From contig OX419755.1 of NCBI GenBank assembly GCA_948567375.1, forward strand, positions 4,345,001 through 4,409,000: 64,000 nt of DNA, in the 5' to 3' direction. This DNA comes from Lunularia cruciata. Lineage: Eukaryota; Streptophyta; Marchantiopsida; Lunulariales; Lunulariaceae. A model generated the notes under the pieces. The model had not been told where the DNA came from. It ran no database searches and was given only the letters and a program-made list of their open reading frames with translations. The translations under genes were made by a program, and so were the position numbers. Of the stretch, positions 31,147-43,315 are shown piece after piece (position 1 is the stretch's first letter; each line of letters starts with the position of its first letter).

Positions 31147-33882
31147 CTGTAAAAGACAAATCGAACGATTCAGTGACAGTAACTGATCGAGGCTGTCTAC
31201 CTATATTCTAGAACGCTTTTCTTTTCCTTCAAGAAATGTTCTGCGTTGTTTCAGCTACAGAATACAAATCCACCGGTGCTGTAAATAGAAGTCCAATGAA
31301 AATATATGATAAACCACTAAGAATTAAGTGTATAGGCACCAAAACTATTATCTTTCGGAAGGCACAAACAAGCTATTCAATTGTGACGTAGTCAACGCAT
31401 TTATACCGGCATGCACAAACTCAAGGACAGGAAAGTGACGGAATTTACCCTTACGCCCTGCTGCGAGCTCTTTCCAGCAGTGCAGGAATTGGAGCTAGAA
31501 GTTGTCATGGACATAGATGTAGAGCACAGAACTGTAAGAAGAACACTCTTAGACTGCCAACCTCAATCTGTATTTCCGATCAAGTTTGTAGAGTCCGGGT
31601 CCTGATTGATGGAAACTTCGCGAAAGACTCTCAAAGGATTGTCCAGTGGATCCAAAGCCCTCCCGTTCCACAAGTGCTTACGGAATTCGAAGACTAGCAC
31701 ACGGCCAGAGTTCTCGTTTGGATTCCATTGTGGACGATTGCAACTAGCCACTCAAACTTGAGCTTGAATGGTAAGGTCATGAAACAAAGCGAGTAGCAGG
31801 CATTGTTACGTCTCAGAATCTCAATTGCAAATGACCAATTTTTCTTACCACATTGCTCGTAGATGAGAGGTATGTTTGTGGAGTGTTCGAATAGGTCTGG
31901 CAACGAACTACTTTTCAAAGCGTTGAAAATGGAGCTCTTAGATGACTTAGGCTCACGTCATTGGGATACCAAGTCCATCAGAGGTATGGTCTGGAGGTCG
32001 GCAGTACCTACCATCTTTGTTGCTTTCTAAAAAGCTGTAATATCATAATATCCTCCTAACGCTTTCTACACAATACAGTGACTCAGAGGGAAGCTTAGAA
32101 ATTTCTGAATTCGAAAGCAGCGGAGCAGCTTATAGTGCAGTACTTCTCCTTGCCTACAATAACATATTATGGTATATTGTTCATTTCAGTGCATTCATCA
32201 GTTTCAATTGTCTATTCCATAGACCATGACGATGTTTTGGGTTGGGTTCTCGAAAAGCCTCTGTGAATGAGGGGATGTCACTACACAGATATGTTTGCAT
32301 GGGTAGGTCAGTATGGAAGAACCTGTTAATAATGACTTCATAATACTGTGGGGAGGTCATGAGTTGTTACGTGAATTTTGATCTATTTTCTATTGAAAGT
32401 GAAGTATGTAAACAGGAAAGCTCATGAGTTGTTTGTGAAGTATGTTATTCTGTGAACTTAACCGACTGTCAGGGTTCATTTTAGAGCAGGATTGAAGTGA
32501 AGTATGTGACAATCGTTAGGTCCCATATTCTTGCGGGATCCCGTGGCCTTTATATACTCATTCACCAAATGAATCAACGAATTAATTCTCGCCGTACAAC
32601 AGCCGGACATAAGTGCTGGATTGGGTGAATAGTGGACGCAAACCTTTCTTTTGCAGTCTTCATATTGATACAAATGTCTAGAAATGGTGCAACTATTTTA
32701 CAGTATTCTTCCTATCGTCAAGCATTGGCTATCCACTTACTCAGATAACACAACAAGCTTACTAGAGGATAGTTAACGTATATCATATTCAATGAATAAC
32801 TCACAATCTAATTTAAGTACCTCAAGAAGGATAGTTTCAACCGCATAAGACTCGTTCCATAGGCAATATTTGGACATTCTCAAACATAAAGATTCCAAAC
32901 CAGCAAGTGAGAGCCAACTGTTTAAGAGGTTTCTTCTTATATTGTATTGGTTGTGGTCGGCACAAGGGAATAAAATCAGATCATGTCTTGTACCATCAAA
33001 ACTAAAATGTCTGGAGTTGTGAGCCCAAAATTTCAAATGTGTATGGATTTTGTTCACAGTGTTGGTGCAATTATGCTTGTAGGAACTTAACGACAGCTTC
33101 CGCCACTGCAAATGAAGTAGTATCCGAGACAGCAATCTCTCCCCCATACGAATTCAGAATACACATGACGATGCTCTCATTCTCATTTGAATCTGGAAGA
33201 GTATCCTGCTCCAACAAACTGTGAAATAAATGGTAGACATTGAGAGCTGAAAAGAACCAGTTAGAGAAGGTTTTTAATCTCATCCCGGCTTTTTCCCTTT
33301 TATGCACTATGAGTAACTTGTTAGGAGTGGGAACTTTTTAGAACTGGTTCTGCACTAAATTTCATTTTCTATTTCTTCTGTTTCTAAGTTGCTTTTATTT
33401 GCATTTTCCTCCTGGAAGTTTAGATGGTTATGCGCAAATACACGCATTCCATACCGTACCGGGAGGAAACCAGGCCCAGGACTCATCCACGAGGGTTTCC
33501 CCCTGTGTGCTCAGCCGGAGATTTGTACACAGGCTCTGATCCAAACCAGGTAACTGTACTAACAAGTGATCTAGATAGCGAGCTGAGATCGTATAGCACA
33601 ATATTCGGAATCTCCTACACCTTCTATTTCATCATTCTGTTTTGTTGTGCTTTATCAGGCATTGCCCTGCTCGTTCCCGGATTGTAGCTTCATAAGCTTC
33701 TCAACAGGTGGTGTCATCAATTTCGCAGTGTCAGTAATTGACTATGTTGGCACAAGCCGGGCGACGTGATTGTTGCCAGACGTAATAAACTCGCTCAAAG
33801 CTCCAGCGATGGAGAAGACAAGAACCAAATGTGACGCAATGGGGTACAACTCAAGCAGCTCCCACCTTCAAAGTCTTTGTAA
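31147..33882. other. Interval without recognised gene upstream of HNL
   Basis: Should contain the promoter and first exon of the HNL gene, but neither could be fixed. A minus-strand segment at about 31563-31918 looks coding in two frames (LKFEWLVAIVHN, then WNPNENSGRVLVFEFRKHLWNG). No family is recognised. It could be a diverged upstream exon or a different broken gene. Short frames at 32773-33147 show no domain. Confidence 0.45.
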
Positions 33883-35930
33883 TAACCTTCCACGGTAAAG
33901 TGGGTAACAATTTCCCTTACACACTTTTCCGTACACAATTTCCAATTGAGGCCTCGAGGTCCGAGGCTCTTGTGAACTCCGATTCTTCTGAATTTTGTTC
34001 TGAATTTGACCGGAATGGTCTGGATTCTCACGTTGGCCACTCTTGGAAGAACGCAAATACACATTTCAAGGATTAGGCTTATTTGGAACTTTTGGATGTG
34101 GACGAAATACATCCTGAAAAAATTTGAGATTGGCGAAGACTCCAAGCGCAGCACAGAGCACACGGAAGAAAGAAACAAGGGAAACAAGGGATCATATACG
34201 ATGCCCAACTCTGTTTGTAAGAGGCTATGAGCCATCCGCGGCTGTGAACAAGGTATGGAACTCAATTGCATCCCCTGTTAGAGCGATGGGAACACCCCCA
34301 ATTCCTGGAGCAGTGGGGTTGAAGTCCTACGAAGGAAATCATCCTCTGAAGCGATTTCAGAGCTCGCACTCCTGTCATTGATAAAACAAACTTACACCGC
34401 GTCCTATCAAGTGAAGCTCTCGCTAATGTGAACGTTCTAGATTAGATGGTCGAGAAGAGTTCAGGATGAGGAAAAATTTGATGTTGGAAGTTCCTAAGTC
34501 TTCCATCGTGAAATCAACATAGCTGTAGCTTCTTGGGAGACACCTAATTGCTCCTTAGTTTCACATGAACTCAGACCGATGTAACTGCAGATTTCCAGAC
34601 TCTTGAGAGATATCTAATTGTTCCTTAGTTTCACCTGAACTCAGACCGATGGACCTGCAGATTTACAGACTCTGCTATTTTGAAGTCAAGTTTACATGAG
34701 TGAAACCAAGTTACCAATGTCTCTCCCTGGGCTTTGCTCCAGAGCTCCCCTGTTTTCCGCCACCAAATCCCGATCCCATGGAGTGACCTGTGACAATGCC
34801 CCACCGGCGTAAGTTGGACATTTCTGTGTCAACCGAGGAGCAGCGTCTTTCGTAGAGAGACATGTAGGTCGCACGGATTTGAAAAGCACTGATTTGTACA
34901 CTGTGCATTTAGGGTTTCAATATGGGACATACGAGTTTCAAACAATACCGTAGCAATGAAGCTCTTGCCATCTTCAAAGGATGTGAATGAGGAGGATACT
35001 CTTGCACAATCAGGTCTGCTTTCCCCACTGTGTTGAGCCCTCAGCTGACAGTTGAGGACCTCTGACTTTCACCAGAAGAATTGTCTCAACTTGTAATGTT
35101 GGTCACTTTTCTGATCAGAAAGTGACCAACATTACACCACTTAAAGTGAACACTTTCAGTATCACTGATATTTGGGAACATTTTGGGTTTAGGAGAATTC
35201 ACTTTGATAGAAGTTAAGAGGCTGTAACTGCAACCCGGCACTGAGTATATGAGGACATCGGAGATAGAAAAAGGGGATGAAGCTTCTGAAGTACCAATCA
35301 TAAATTTAAGTCTTGAGACGTATCAAATCAACATACTATAAAACCCGTTATGAGAAACATATAGATTATTACCCAAATAAATATGAATGAGGTAGAAACT
35401 GCGATGTCTGCTTCCTCTGCAACCCTGCCTTCTTTACTAAGATTCTGATTTGTCTATAGTATGAAAAGTAAATAAGAAAATATCAAATATTCAAAAGTAA
35501 ACATATCATTTGTTTACTATGTTGGATGGTAATGGATTTTGGGGGACAATATAGGATTAGGTTAATGCTTTTAAGCATTATAAGCATTATTAAAAGCAAG
35601 GCTGATTATCGAATCAACCACTCCATCCATAATTATAGATTACAATATATGGTTGGAGCACATGTATTATAGTCTCGTAAACAGGTGATATCCATGAATG
35701 AATAGAAACTAAAGTTAAGAGGTTTACAAGCCAAACATATTTCATCTATCTACACGATTGATGATTATCTAAGTCATAATTTTTATTAACTTTTAGGATG
35801 AAGTTTATGAGGTTCCTAATCCTTTCAAAGATGTAATTACATCCTAAAAGTCTTCATGAAGATTCCCAAGACCTTCAAGAAGATCAAGTTAGATAAGAAA
35901 ATAACTTTCTTATCTAACTAACTACTAATT
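33883..35930. repeat. N block, first copy (duplicated at 54523-57360)
   Basis: About 2 kb closely matching 54523-56036 and 56904-57360. No convincing gene: the longest frames are unlike known proteins. It contains the empty LINE target CTTTACT at 35432-35438 and a palindrome at 35093-35135. Confidence 0.75.
35093..35135. repeat. Near-perfect 43-bp palindrome
   Basis: GTAATGTTGGTCACTTT and its exact reverse complement flank a CTGATCAG centre with one extra T. In the second copy (about 55707-55740) only the left arm and centre remain. Confidence 0.85.
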
Positions 35931-35933
35931 TGC

Positions 35934-36842
35934 TTATCTAACTGCGATCTCTTTTGTGGTCTTTGGTGTGACAAACAAGTGTGTCAAGAGCCCATCATCA
36001 TTGCATTGGAATTGGTGAATGGTCTCCTTCTCAATGAACACATCAAGTAGTGCTTCAATTGGAGAACATCCATCCAATCTTTTTCTTTGGGTTGCACTCT
36101 TGAGATAGTAGATATCTTGAAGACAGAATCTGCAAGCTTGATTTTGTTCATAAAAGTGTGCTAACAATTTGCTTCAGCACTACTCTAACCCTACACATCT
36201 GCTGAACATTGTTTCTTTCATTCTCTATAAGAGCACACTATAAGATTTATTATTGGTTGATGGTTATGTGTGCTATCCAGGATCTTTGACCTCCAACCAC
36301 CATCATTATCTCTTGGTAAGACCACTTGGAAAGGGCAACTAATGTGTAAAGTTGAAGTATTTTGGATGTGAGTTTCAAGCACAACATATTTCCTCCCATT
36401 TATGCATATCAAAGACATAAACTTGATATCACCTTTAAGTTTGTTACCAATTGTATGCAGGCTTGCAATTCTCACAACATAGCCCATTGAATGAGTGTGG
36501 GCTTGGAGAGCGGTATGAGCTTGTTCCAATGTTGTATAGCAAGCAGCGATTGGCGCAATGAGGAACATAATGAAATTTGGAATGTAGCATGCAAAGGAAA
36601 AAAAGAGAGAAAGCAAACAGAAAGTGAAATGTGGAGAGAGAAAATGAGAAAGCAAACGAAAGGTGCAAGAAGAGAAAATGAGATATTAAAAGAAGGCCTA
36701 GATGCAAAGAACATGAGAAAGCAAACAAAAGGTGCAAGAAGAGAAAATGAGACATTAAAAGAATGCCTAGATGCAAAGAACATGAGAAAGCAAGGAAAGA
36801 CCAACTGCGCCATACACTCATCCACAAGAGGTAGTTATGCAT
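35934..36842 (-). mobile_element. MULE fragment M3: FAR1 DNA-binding end and middle region
   Basis: Minus strand. The FAR1-like region is at 36218-36655, with GYVVRI, then SCPFQVVL, a GGWRSKI block and STHNHQP: the C-P-F, W and H-N-H pattern of the FAR1/WRKY-like zinc domain. The middle region (EQNQACRFCLQDIY, LDGCSPIEALLDVFIEKE) is at 35934-36167. It stops where the transposase core should begin and overlaps M1 by about 300 bp of middle region. Confidence 0.8.
36644..36800. repeat. 69-bp tandem repeat, about 2.3 units
   Basis: Units start ATGAGAAAGCAAAC at 36644 and 36713, with a partial third at 36782. The unit is a multiple of three. The copy at 58065-58150 has about one unit. It lies upstream of the FAR1 region. 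Confidence 0.85.
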
Positions 36843-36929
36843 AATTTAAGGACCTACCATAAGCAAGCAACTTAAAAACATGATATAATGTAAATTCATT
36901 TAGGCCAATTATGTGCTATGCAGTTAGAG

Positions 36930-37393
36930 TGTAACAATATGGAGTTTAGCAATGAAGTTAGTCAAGGCTAACAAGTAGCAAATAGGCCAAATTAGCCTAG
37001 AATATTCTAGAAGTATCTAGGAAGTTACTTGGTATTCTCCCAAGTATTGGGTAATGTGCATGCCAAGTGGTAACTTCTACGGCTAGCTTAGCTTGCATCC
37101 AAGTAGGTAGTTTCTAGAAGGAAACTTTTAGAAAGCTTCCAATTAGCTTAGCTTGCACGCCAAGTAGACGGTTTCTAAAAGGAAGCTTCTTGAGAAGCTT
37201 CCTAGTTAAGTTGACTTGCACTATAAGAAAACGGCTCAAGGAAGCTTCTTGAGATGCTTCTCAAAAGCCTTGTATGCTCCCTATTAATACCAAAGCCAAA
37301 GCTCATGCTGGACATTTGGAGTTTTCCCTCATTCAAGTGTCCCAATGTGAGCTTCCATTGTCTTATTTCTCTCTTTGGTCTCGGTCTTTTACA
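36930..37393 (+). repeat. G5 5' LTR (family L2)
   Basis: About 464 bp, TGTAACAATATGG to CTTTTACA, followed by a TTGGTATTAGAA primer site (from 37396). It holds TTTCTAGAAGGAAACTTTT and GGAAGCTTCTTGAGAAGCTTC arrays and about 50 bp not in the G4 LTR near 37030-37080. Confidence 0.9.
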
Positions 37394-39350
37394 TTTGGTA
37401 TTAGAATAGGAATGGGATGGATGGAATTTATAGACCACCAAATCCATTTTGACCAAACTATTTGGATTTTCATGTCCAAGTACTACCCAAGCATCATTTC
37501 ACACAATTCATCACCTTATGCTTTGGGTAAGATTTTTTGAATGTGATCACTTTGTCGGAGGACCCCTTGGTGCTTCCAATGGTAACTTATGGATGACGGT
37601 GACCATGTTGCATCTATGTGTTAATAAATTAGATAAATTGGGGATAATGTATTAGAGTAGTAGCCATGGAAGTGATGTCTAAAATTATCCTTACTATGAA
37701 ATAAAAAATTGAGCACCTTACTTGATTGTTGGATGAATGAGACCGTCAATGACAAGAGCAAGTAGAAAGAGCACCAGTTCAAGAGGGAGAAGAGCAAATC
37801 TGATTTCCAAAACCTAAGGTATTTGAAGATAAGAACCTTCAAAGTGTAGTGAAAATATTTGTGTTTGATTGTGAACGTTACTTCGAAGCAACAAACCTAC
37901 AAGATGAACGGAGATAAATTCTCTTGGCCTCAAGTGTAATGTTTTGAGGATAGAAAAGAAACATAGAGGAGAAAACTTAAGTTTCACACTCAAACTCCGA
38001 TGCCCAAAGGAGCACCTTCTCTTTAGTAAATAGCCAAAGAGGGTCTTCTCCACGGAAGCTCCACCATTGGATTAGGTACATGAATAGGTGACATATTAGT
38101 GAGCTCCACTCTTAGATAAGTTGGATGCATGGGTGACATGTCAGTTCTGATCCTCTTTGGTAGGTCAAACCTTCTTTGACCAAAAGGAACCTTTAGAGAA
38201 TCTTCTTGTAGGAATCTCCAAATTGCATGGGTGAGGTATCGTTGGAAAGCTCTTGATGGGAAAAACTAGATAGGAGAGAAAGCTATCATTTCCCTGATAA
38301 GGAAGAGGAAAATCTATGTATTTTGAAGCCTCATTCTTCCGTTTAGGCCTCTGAAATTGCCTTTGAAGTTTTTAGGCCTATTTGGTTTCTGCACTTTTAA
38401 TAGAAGTGTTCCTTTGGTGATACCTCTACTTGATCTACTTATTCCATCATGTGTACCATCCTTCTAGATATAACCAACCCAAATTTCACCTCCAGATCAT
38501 ATATCTAGCTATTGATTCTAAAGTCTTCAAGTATGTTTCAATCTTTGGCCTATTAATAGAAGTACTCTTTTGGTGATACCTCTATCTTATCTATTTAGTC
38601 CATCATGTATAATATCTTTCCAAATGTTACCAAACCAATTTTCTTCTCTCGATCATATGTCTAGCTATTGGTATTACATCAAGCTAATTGGATGGAGCGG
38701 CAAAATTATGGTGGTGATTCCAAGTGGAGTGAGCTGAGTGGCATTTTGTTAAGCTAATCTTGACATGGGAAGAATCCAAGAGTGCAATAATTGGGCAGGT
38801 AGGTGCATCTAAACTATAAATGCCACACGGGCTGCACAAGATAGGTTGGTAAAATTCAAGCAGATTAGCTTTATAAGAAACTATATCATTCAATTCTAGA
38901 ATATCATATGCAAATTCTGGATATACTAGATGGAGAAGCTCTAGATTGCTTTGTGAGGGGCTTGAAGTCACACACCAGATTGAAAGTAACTATGCGTGAG
39001 TCCAAAGACTTGGAGAAAACCATTCAGTTGGTTGAGTGCTTTGATTCCTTGGTTGTAACAACTTGGTCTTGACCTCGGCCCTTCTTGAACCCACCCATGC
39101 ACTACACATGAGTGGAAGAGCTAACACCAATAGAGATTGATGCCATCCAGTGAAGACCACTTGGCACAACAGATCATGAAAGATTATGACAAAATGGTGG
39201 ATGTTTTTATTGTCACCAAATTGGACACCGCATTGTTGAATGTCTATTCAAGAAGGAGTGACCTCAACAAGTTTCCCAAATGGAGTTTGTGGAGCAAAAT
39301 GATCAAAGAAATGAGGAATCCCAGTAGAAGATTTTGAGCCACCTATTGAG
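37394..39350 (+). pseudogene. G5 leader and gag (decayed, split by solo LTR)
   Basis: Leader at 37394-37650, gag start near the ATG at 37666, broken by the L1 solo LTR at 37935-38678, resuming at 38684. The zinc knuckle near 39185-39250 is degenerate compared with G7. Many stops. Confidence 0.7.
37935..38678 (-). repeat. Solo L1 LTR inside G5 gag
   Basis: About 744 bp, TGTAATGTTTTGAGG to GGTATTACA, flanked by the perfect duplication TCAAG (37930-37934, 38679-38683). The gag sequence continues across it. Confidence 0.95.
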
Positions 39351-39353
39351 AAC

Positions 39354-39671
39354 TTGATTAGTTCCAATGGGATTGAAGGCTTGACCTATGCAAATTTGCT
39401 CCACTTGCAAGGTATGATATCTGATCATGGGTGTAGGATCTTGGTTTATTTTGGGAGTTCAGAGAATTGTATGTCCACACAATTTTCAAGGGTATTAGGT
39501 ATTCCTATTTGGCCAATAATTGGAAGTAGATTGATGATGGCAAATGGTAGAAATAGTGATGCATTTTGTACCTCACATCCTATTGCATTCAAGATTGAGA
39601 AGGAATATTTGGAGTGTATGAGATTTGTAGTGGTGCCTCTATACTATGATATCATTTTGGGTCTACCTTAG
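39354..39671 (+). pseudogene. G5 protease (decayed)
   Basis: ILVYFGSSENCMS replaces the catalytic Asp by Tyr but keeps Gly-Ser. Then GIPIWPIIGSRLMM, a KEYLECMRFVVVP block and IILGLP at the end. It is followed by a two-unit 60-bp array at 39783-39905. Confidence 0.8.
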
Positions 39672-39782
39672 CTTGAACATCATAAGGTTCAATATGATTA
39701 AAATTGACAATAAATTCAAGTATAACACCGAGGTAAGAAATTTGGATTAGGTTGTCTAGTTGAGTAAGACACCTAAGGATAG

Positions 39783-39905
39783 TCAATCCCAAGATGGGAA
39801 TTTTGTCAAGAAGGTAACCATTGAGCAAGCTTTGAAGGAAGATAAGTCCCAAGATGGGAAGTTTGTCAGTAAAACAACCATAGAGTAAACTTTGGAGGAA
39901 GATAA
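39783..39905 (+). repeat. 60-bp array in G5, two units
   Basis: Two units with CCCAAGATGGGAA, GTTTGTCAGTAAAACAACC and TTGAAGGAAGATAAG cores. See 8811-9000 and 62698-62887. Confidence 0.85.
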
Positions 39906-39989
39906 ATATATTTTTATGATGTGTATCAAGCAAATTGTGCATGGAGAATCTAAAGAGAGCCACAAACCTTGTCAAGCAATGGTTGATCA

Positions 39990-41420
39990 AATAGTTTAGG
40001 ATTTTTAAGATGTGTTTCTAAAAGATCTACCAAAAGGATTACACTTTGATCATGGTATGTCCTTCAAGTTTGAATTATTGCCAAGAAGTATTCCAATGAG
40101 TAGACCAATCTATCAGCTCTCACCAAAGGAGTTGGATGAGCTTTCAACAACATTGACAGAGTTGTTGGAGAAGGATTTCATACAACATAGTACATTTCTC
40201 TTCAGAACACCAATACTATTTGTTCCAAAGAAAGATGGAGTACTTTGCTTCTATATTGATTATCATGGTCTGAATAAACAAACAATGAAGAATGCATATC
40301 CTTTGCCACAAATTGATGACTTGCTTGATTAATTGAGTGGAGCACAATACTTCTCCAAGTTGGATCTTTGACGTGGTTATTGGCAAATTCCCATTGATAG
40401 AGAGGATGTGCAAAAGATTACCTTTCATACAAGGTATGGGGATTTTGAATGGAGAGTTCTGCCTTTTGCACTCACTAATGCCTCCACAATTTTCATGGAT
40501 TAGATGCATCAAGTTTTGGATAGACTCTTGGATTGATATGTGGTGGTATTTTTGGATGATATTTTAATCTATTGCAAGATGGAGGTAGATCATGCGCATA
40601 TTGTGCAAGAAGTCTTATGACACTTATGTCAATGGAAGTTTTACTACAAAAGGTCCAAGTGTACCTTTTGGCAAAAGGAAATTACTTTCTTGGGTCATAA
40701 GATCTCATCCAAAGGAATCAAGATGGAAGAAGAAAAGATCAAGGCCATTACTAATTGGCCTACTCCAAAGGATACCACAAAAGTGCAAGCATTTAATGGA
40801 TTGGTAAGCTTTTACCGCCGGTTATTATGCTCATGTGGCAACACCTTTGATCGACCTTGGGGAACAATTCAAGCTTTCAATGGACCACCAAGCACAAAGA
40901 AGCATTCCAAAAGCTAAATTATATGGTGTCTTCAAGATTCATTCTTCAACTACATGATCTTCAACTACCTTTGTGTAGTTGATTTTGATCCTTCTAACTT
41001 TTCCATTGGAGTTGTGTTGCAACATGAATTTCTTGATGGATTACATTCCATTCTCTTTGTGTCTTGTCAATTGAACACTACTAAAAGGAATTACTCTACT
41101 CAAGATTGGGAGCAACTAGCCATGGTATTTGCCACCAAGGTATGGAGGCATTGTCTATTGGGGAAACAAGTGGTCATGCAAACTGATCATAAACCCTTGT
41201 TGTAGATAATACATTTGGAGCACATGAAGAGTCAACATCATAGTTGGGAGGAACAAAAACAATATTTTGACCTCAAACTTGAGTACAAACTGGGCCAATT
41301 CCATGTTATCCCCAATGCCCTATCACCACAACCAAACTTGAAGTCTCTTCCTCTCATCATGGTGACAATTACAATATTGTTTGTTGACTCCAAAGCCAAA
41401 TCTAGTTCAAGATAGCCTTA
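39990..41420 (+). pseudogene. G5 reverse transcriptase and RNase H (decayed)
   Basis: The open part 40012-40332 has [17 protein letters not shown], the [15 protein letters not shown] linker and [18 protein letters not shown] stop follows (40331), then GYWQIPIDREDVQK and VVFLDDILIYCKM in broken frames. RNase H at 40954-41415 has DFDPSNFSIGVVLQHEF and LLGKQVVMQTDHKPLL. Confidence 0.85.
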
Positions 41421-41499
41421 CAACAAGATCAATTCTTTCAGATGGTACAAGGTCATCTTATAGCATACGACAAAGAGTAGAACACCTTCTCCTTCAAGG

Positions 41500-42850
41500 A
41501 AGACCTTCTATTCCATGAGGACCAAATATATGTTCCAGCCAAGAATGATCTCTAACTTGTGCACTTGCAAGAAGCCCATGACTTACCAATTGCAAGTCAC
41601 ATGGGTGTAGACAAGACTTTGAGTACCCTCCAACACCAATGGTGGTGGCACAACATGGCATGAGATGTTTGAGAGTTTGTCCAATTGTGTGAGAGTTACC
41701 AATGCAACAAGACCAACAACCAAAAACTTAGTGGACTTATTCAACCACTTCCCATTCCATTTGCTTGATGAGAACACGTGAGCTTGGATCTCATCACATC
41801 CTTGCCCAAGCAAAGCAAGATCACACAATGATTGTAGTATTTGTGGATAAGCTTAGTAAGCAAATCTATTTGGCACCAACCTTTGATATTGTGGATGCTC
41901 CAACATTGGCATAGATCTACTTTGATATTATCTTCAAGCATCATGGGATACCTCGTGTACTAATCTTTGACCGTGATCCTCAATTTATTGGGAAATTTTG
42001 GCAAGCACTCTTCCAAATACTCAGCACCAGGCTTACTTTGTCCATGGCCTATCATCCTCAAACTGATGGAAAATTTTGAATGTGAAAATCATACCTTGGA
42101 GGATATACTTGATGTCTTTGTCAACATCCACCATACCAATTGGGATGAATGTCTTGCAACTATCGAGTTTGCATATAATAATTCCAAACATGCAAGCACC
42201 AAATTCTCTCCTATCTTTCTTAATTATGACCAAGATCTATTTCTTCCAGATTATTGTCTTGCTCCTCCTCCATCTCATGTCCCTTATACTTCCACCTTTT
42301 TGATCACCATATCCCATTCCCTCCAACAAGCCAAACCTCATCTCCTTGTTGCTCAGAATTGTCAAAAACAATATGCAGACCACCATTGTTGTGATCTCAC
42401 CTTTCAAATGGGTGATAAGGTCATGCTCTCCTATAGTAGTAACCTACCACTCTTACTTACTACCCAAGTTCATAAACTTGCTTCTAATTGGACAGGACTC
42501 TTTGATGTTACCTAAATTTTCTCCCTTGTTGTTTATCGACTTGCCTTGCCTTGTTATATGCGCATCCACCCTATCTTTCACATTTCCAAGTTGAAACCCT
42601 TTGTTCCTAACCATCTTACTTTTCCTCTTGTGTCCAACCTCCTCCCCCTCCTGTCCCTATCAATGATCATGAGGAGTATGAAGTTGATCATATCCTTGCG
42701 TGTTGCTACATTCAACAAGGCCGCCAACAACATATGGAGTACAAGGTCCTTTGGAAAGGGTATCCCCTTCATGATGCCACATGGGAATATTTTTCTCATC
42801 TCCCAAATGCACAAATGGCCCTCCAAGAATTTGAAGCTTCAATGGCAACA
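41500..42850 (+). pseudogene. G5 integrase and chromodomain (decayed)
   Basis: The zinc region is near 41560-41700 and the core at about 41780-42100 (SLDLITSLPK; a LIFDRDPQFIGKFW block with the second Asp kept; a YHPQTDG block, damaged after). The chromodomain at 42667-42845 reads EYEVDHILACCYIQ, then MEYKVLWKGYPLHDATWEYFSHL. Several frame changes. Confidence 0.85.
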
Positions 42851-42880
42851 AGGATATTACCAACTAGCGGTGGGGGCATA

Positions 42881-43315
42881 TGTAACAATATGGAGTTTAT
42901 CAATGAAGTTCATTAGGGTTAACAAAGTAGCAAATAGGCCAAATTAACCTAAAATATTCCAAAAGTATCTAGGAAACTTCTTGGGAAGCCTCCCGGCTAG
43001 CTTAACTTGCACCCCAAGTAGACAACTTATAGAAGCTTCCAACTAGCTTAACTTACATGTCAAGTCAACGACTTCTAGAAGGAAGCTTCTTGAGAAACTT
43101 CTCAATTAATTTGGCTTGCACTCCAAGAAAGCAGCTCAAGGAAGCTTCTTGAGATGCTTCTCAAGAGCCTTGTATGCTCCTTATAAATACCAAAGCCAAA
43201 GCTCATGCTAGGCATTCAGAATTTTCCCTCATTCAAGGGTCCCAATGTGAGCTTCCATTCTTCTATTTCTCTCCTTGGTCTTGGTCTTGGTCTTGGTCTT
43301 TTACACTTCTACACT
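42881..43315 (+). repeat. L2 LTR: 3' LTR of G5, directly joined to G6 pol
   Basis: About 435 bp, TGTAACAATATGG to CTTTTACA, preceded by the polypurine tract TAGCGGTGGGGGCATA (42865-42880). It has a (GGTCTT)4 run at about 43277-43308. Directly followed by protease codons of G6 with no primer site. Confidence 0.9.

Larger units (their letters stand above)
36930..43315 (+). mobile_element. Ty3/gypsy chromovirus G5 (family L2), with nested solo LTR
   Basis: 5' LTR 36930-37393, primer site, gag, protease, 60-bp array, RT, RNase H, integrase, chromodomain, polypurine tract and LTR 42881-43315. The left flank TAGAG (36925-36929) has no partner at 43316, where the pol of G6 follows. The two elements thus share the middle LTR or are fused. 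It inserted beside M3: the related sequence at 58286 continues without it. Confidence 0.9.

Noticed and set aside
31381-31409. W-box-like TTGAC, ACGTCA and TATAAA near the HNL 5' side
   Set aside because: The order is wrong for a minus-strand promoter (the box motifs fall downstream of the TATA), and no first exon follows, so it was not called.
31411-31605. 64-codon plus-strand ORF
   Set aside because: No domain, and it overlaps the coding-like minus-strand segment. Not supported.
33795-34271. 158-codon minus-strand ORF in the N block
   Set aside because: No domain, and the copy at 54583-54873 is shifted and shortened. Probably a chance frame.
36491-36844. Plus-strand ORF with charged repeats opposite the FAR1 region
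   Set aside because: It is the shadow of the minus-strand FAR1 region and its 69-bp repeat. The minus strand carries the recognisable motif.
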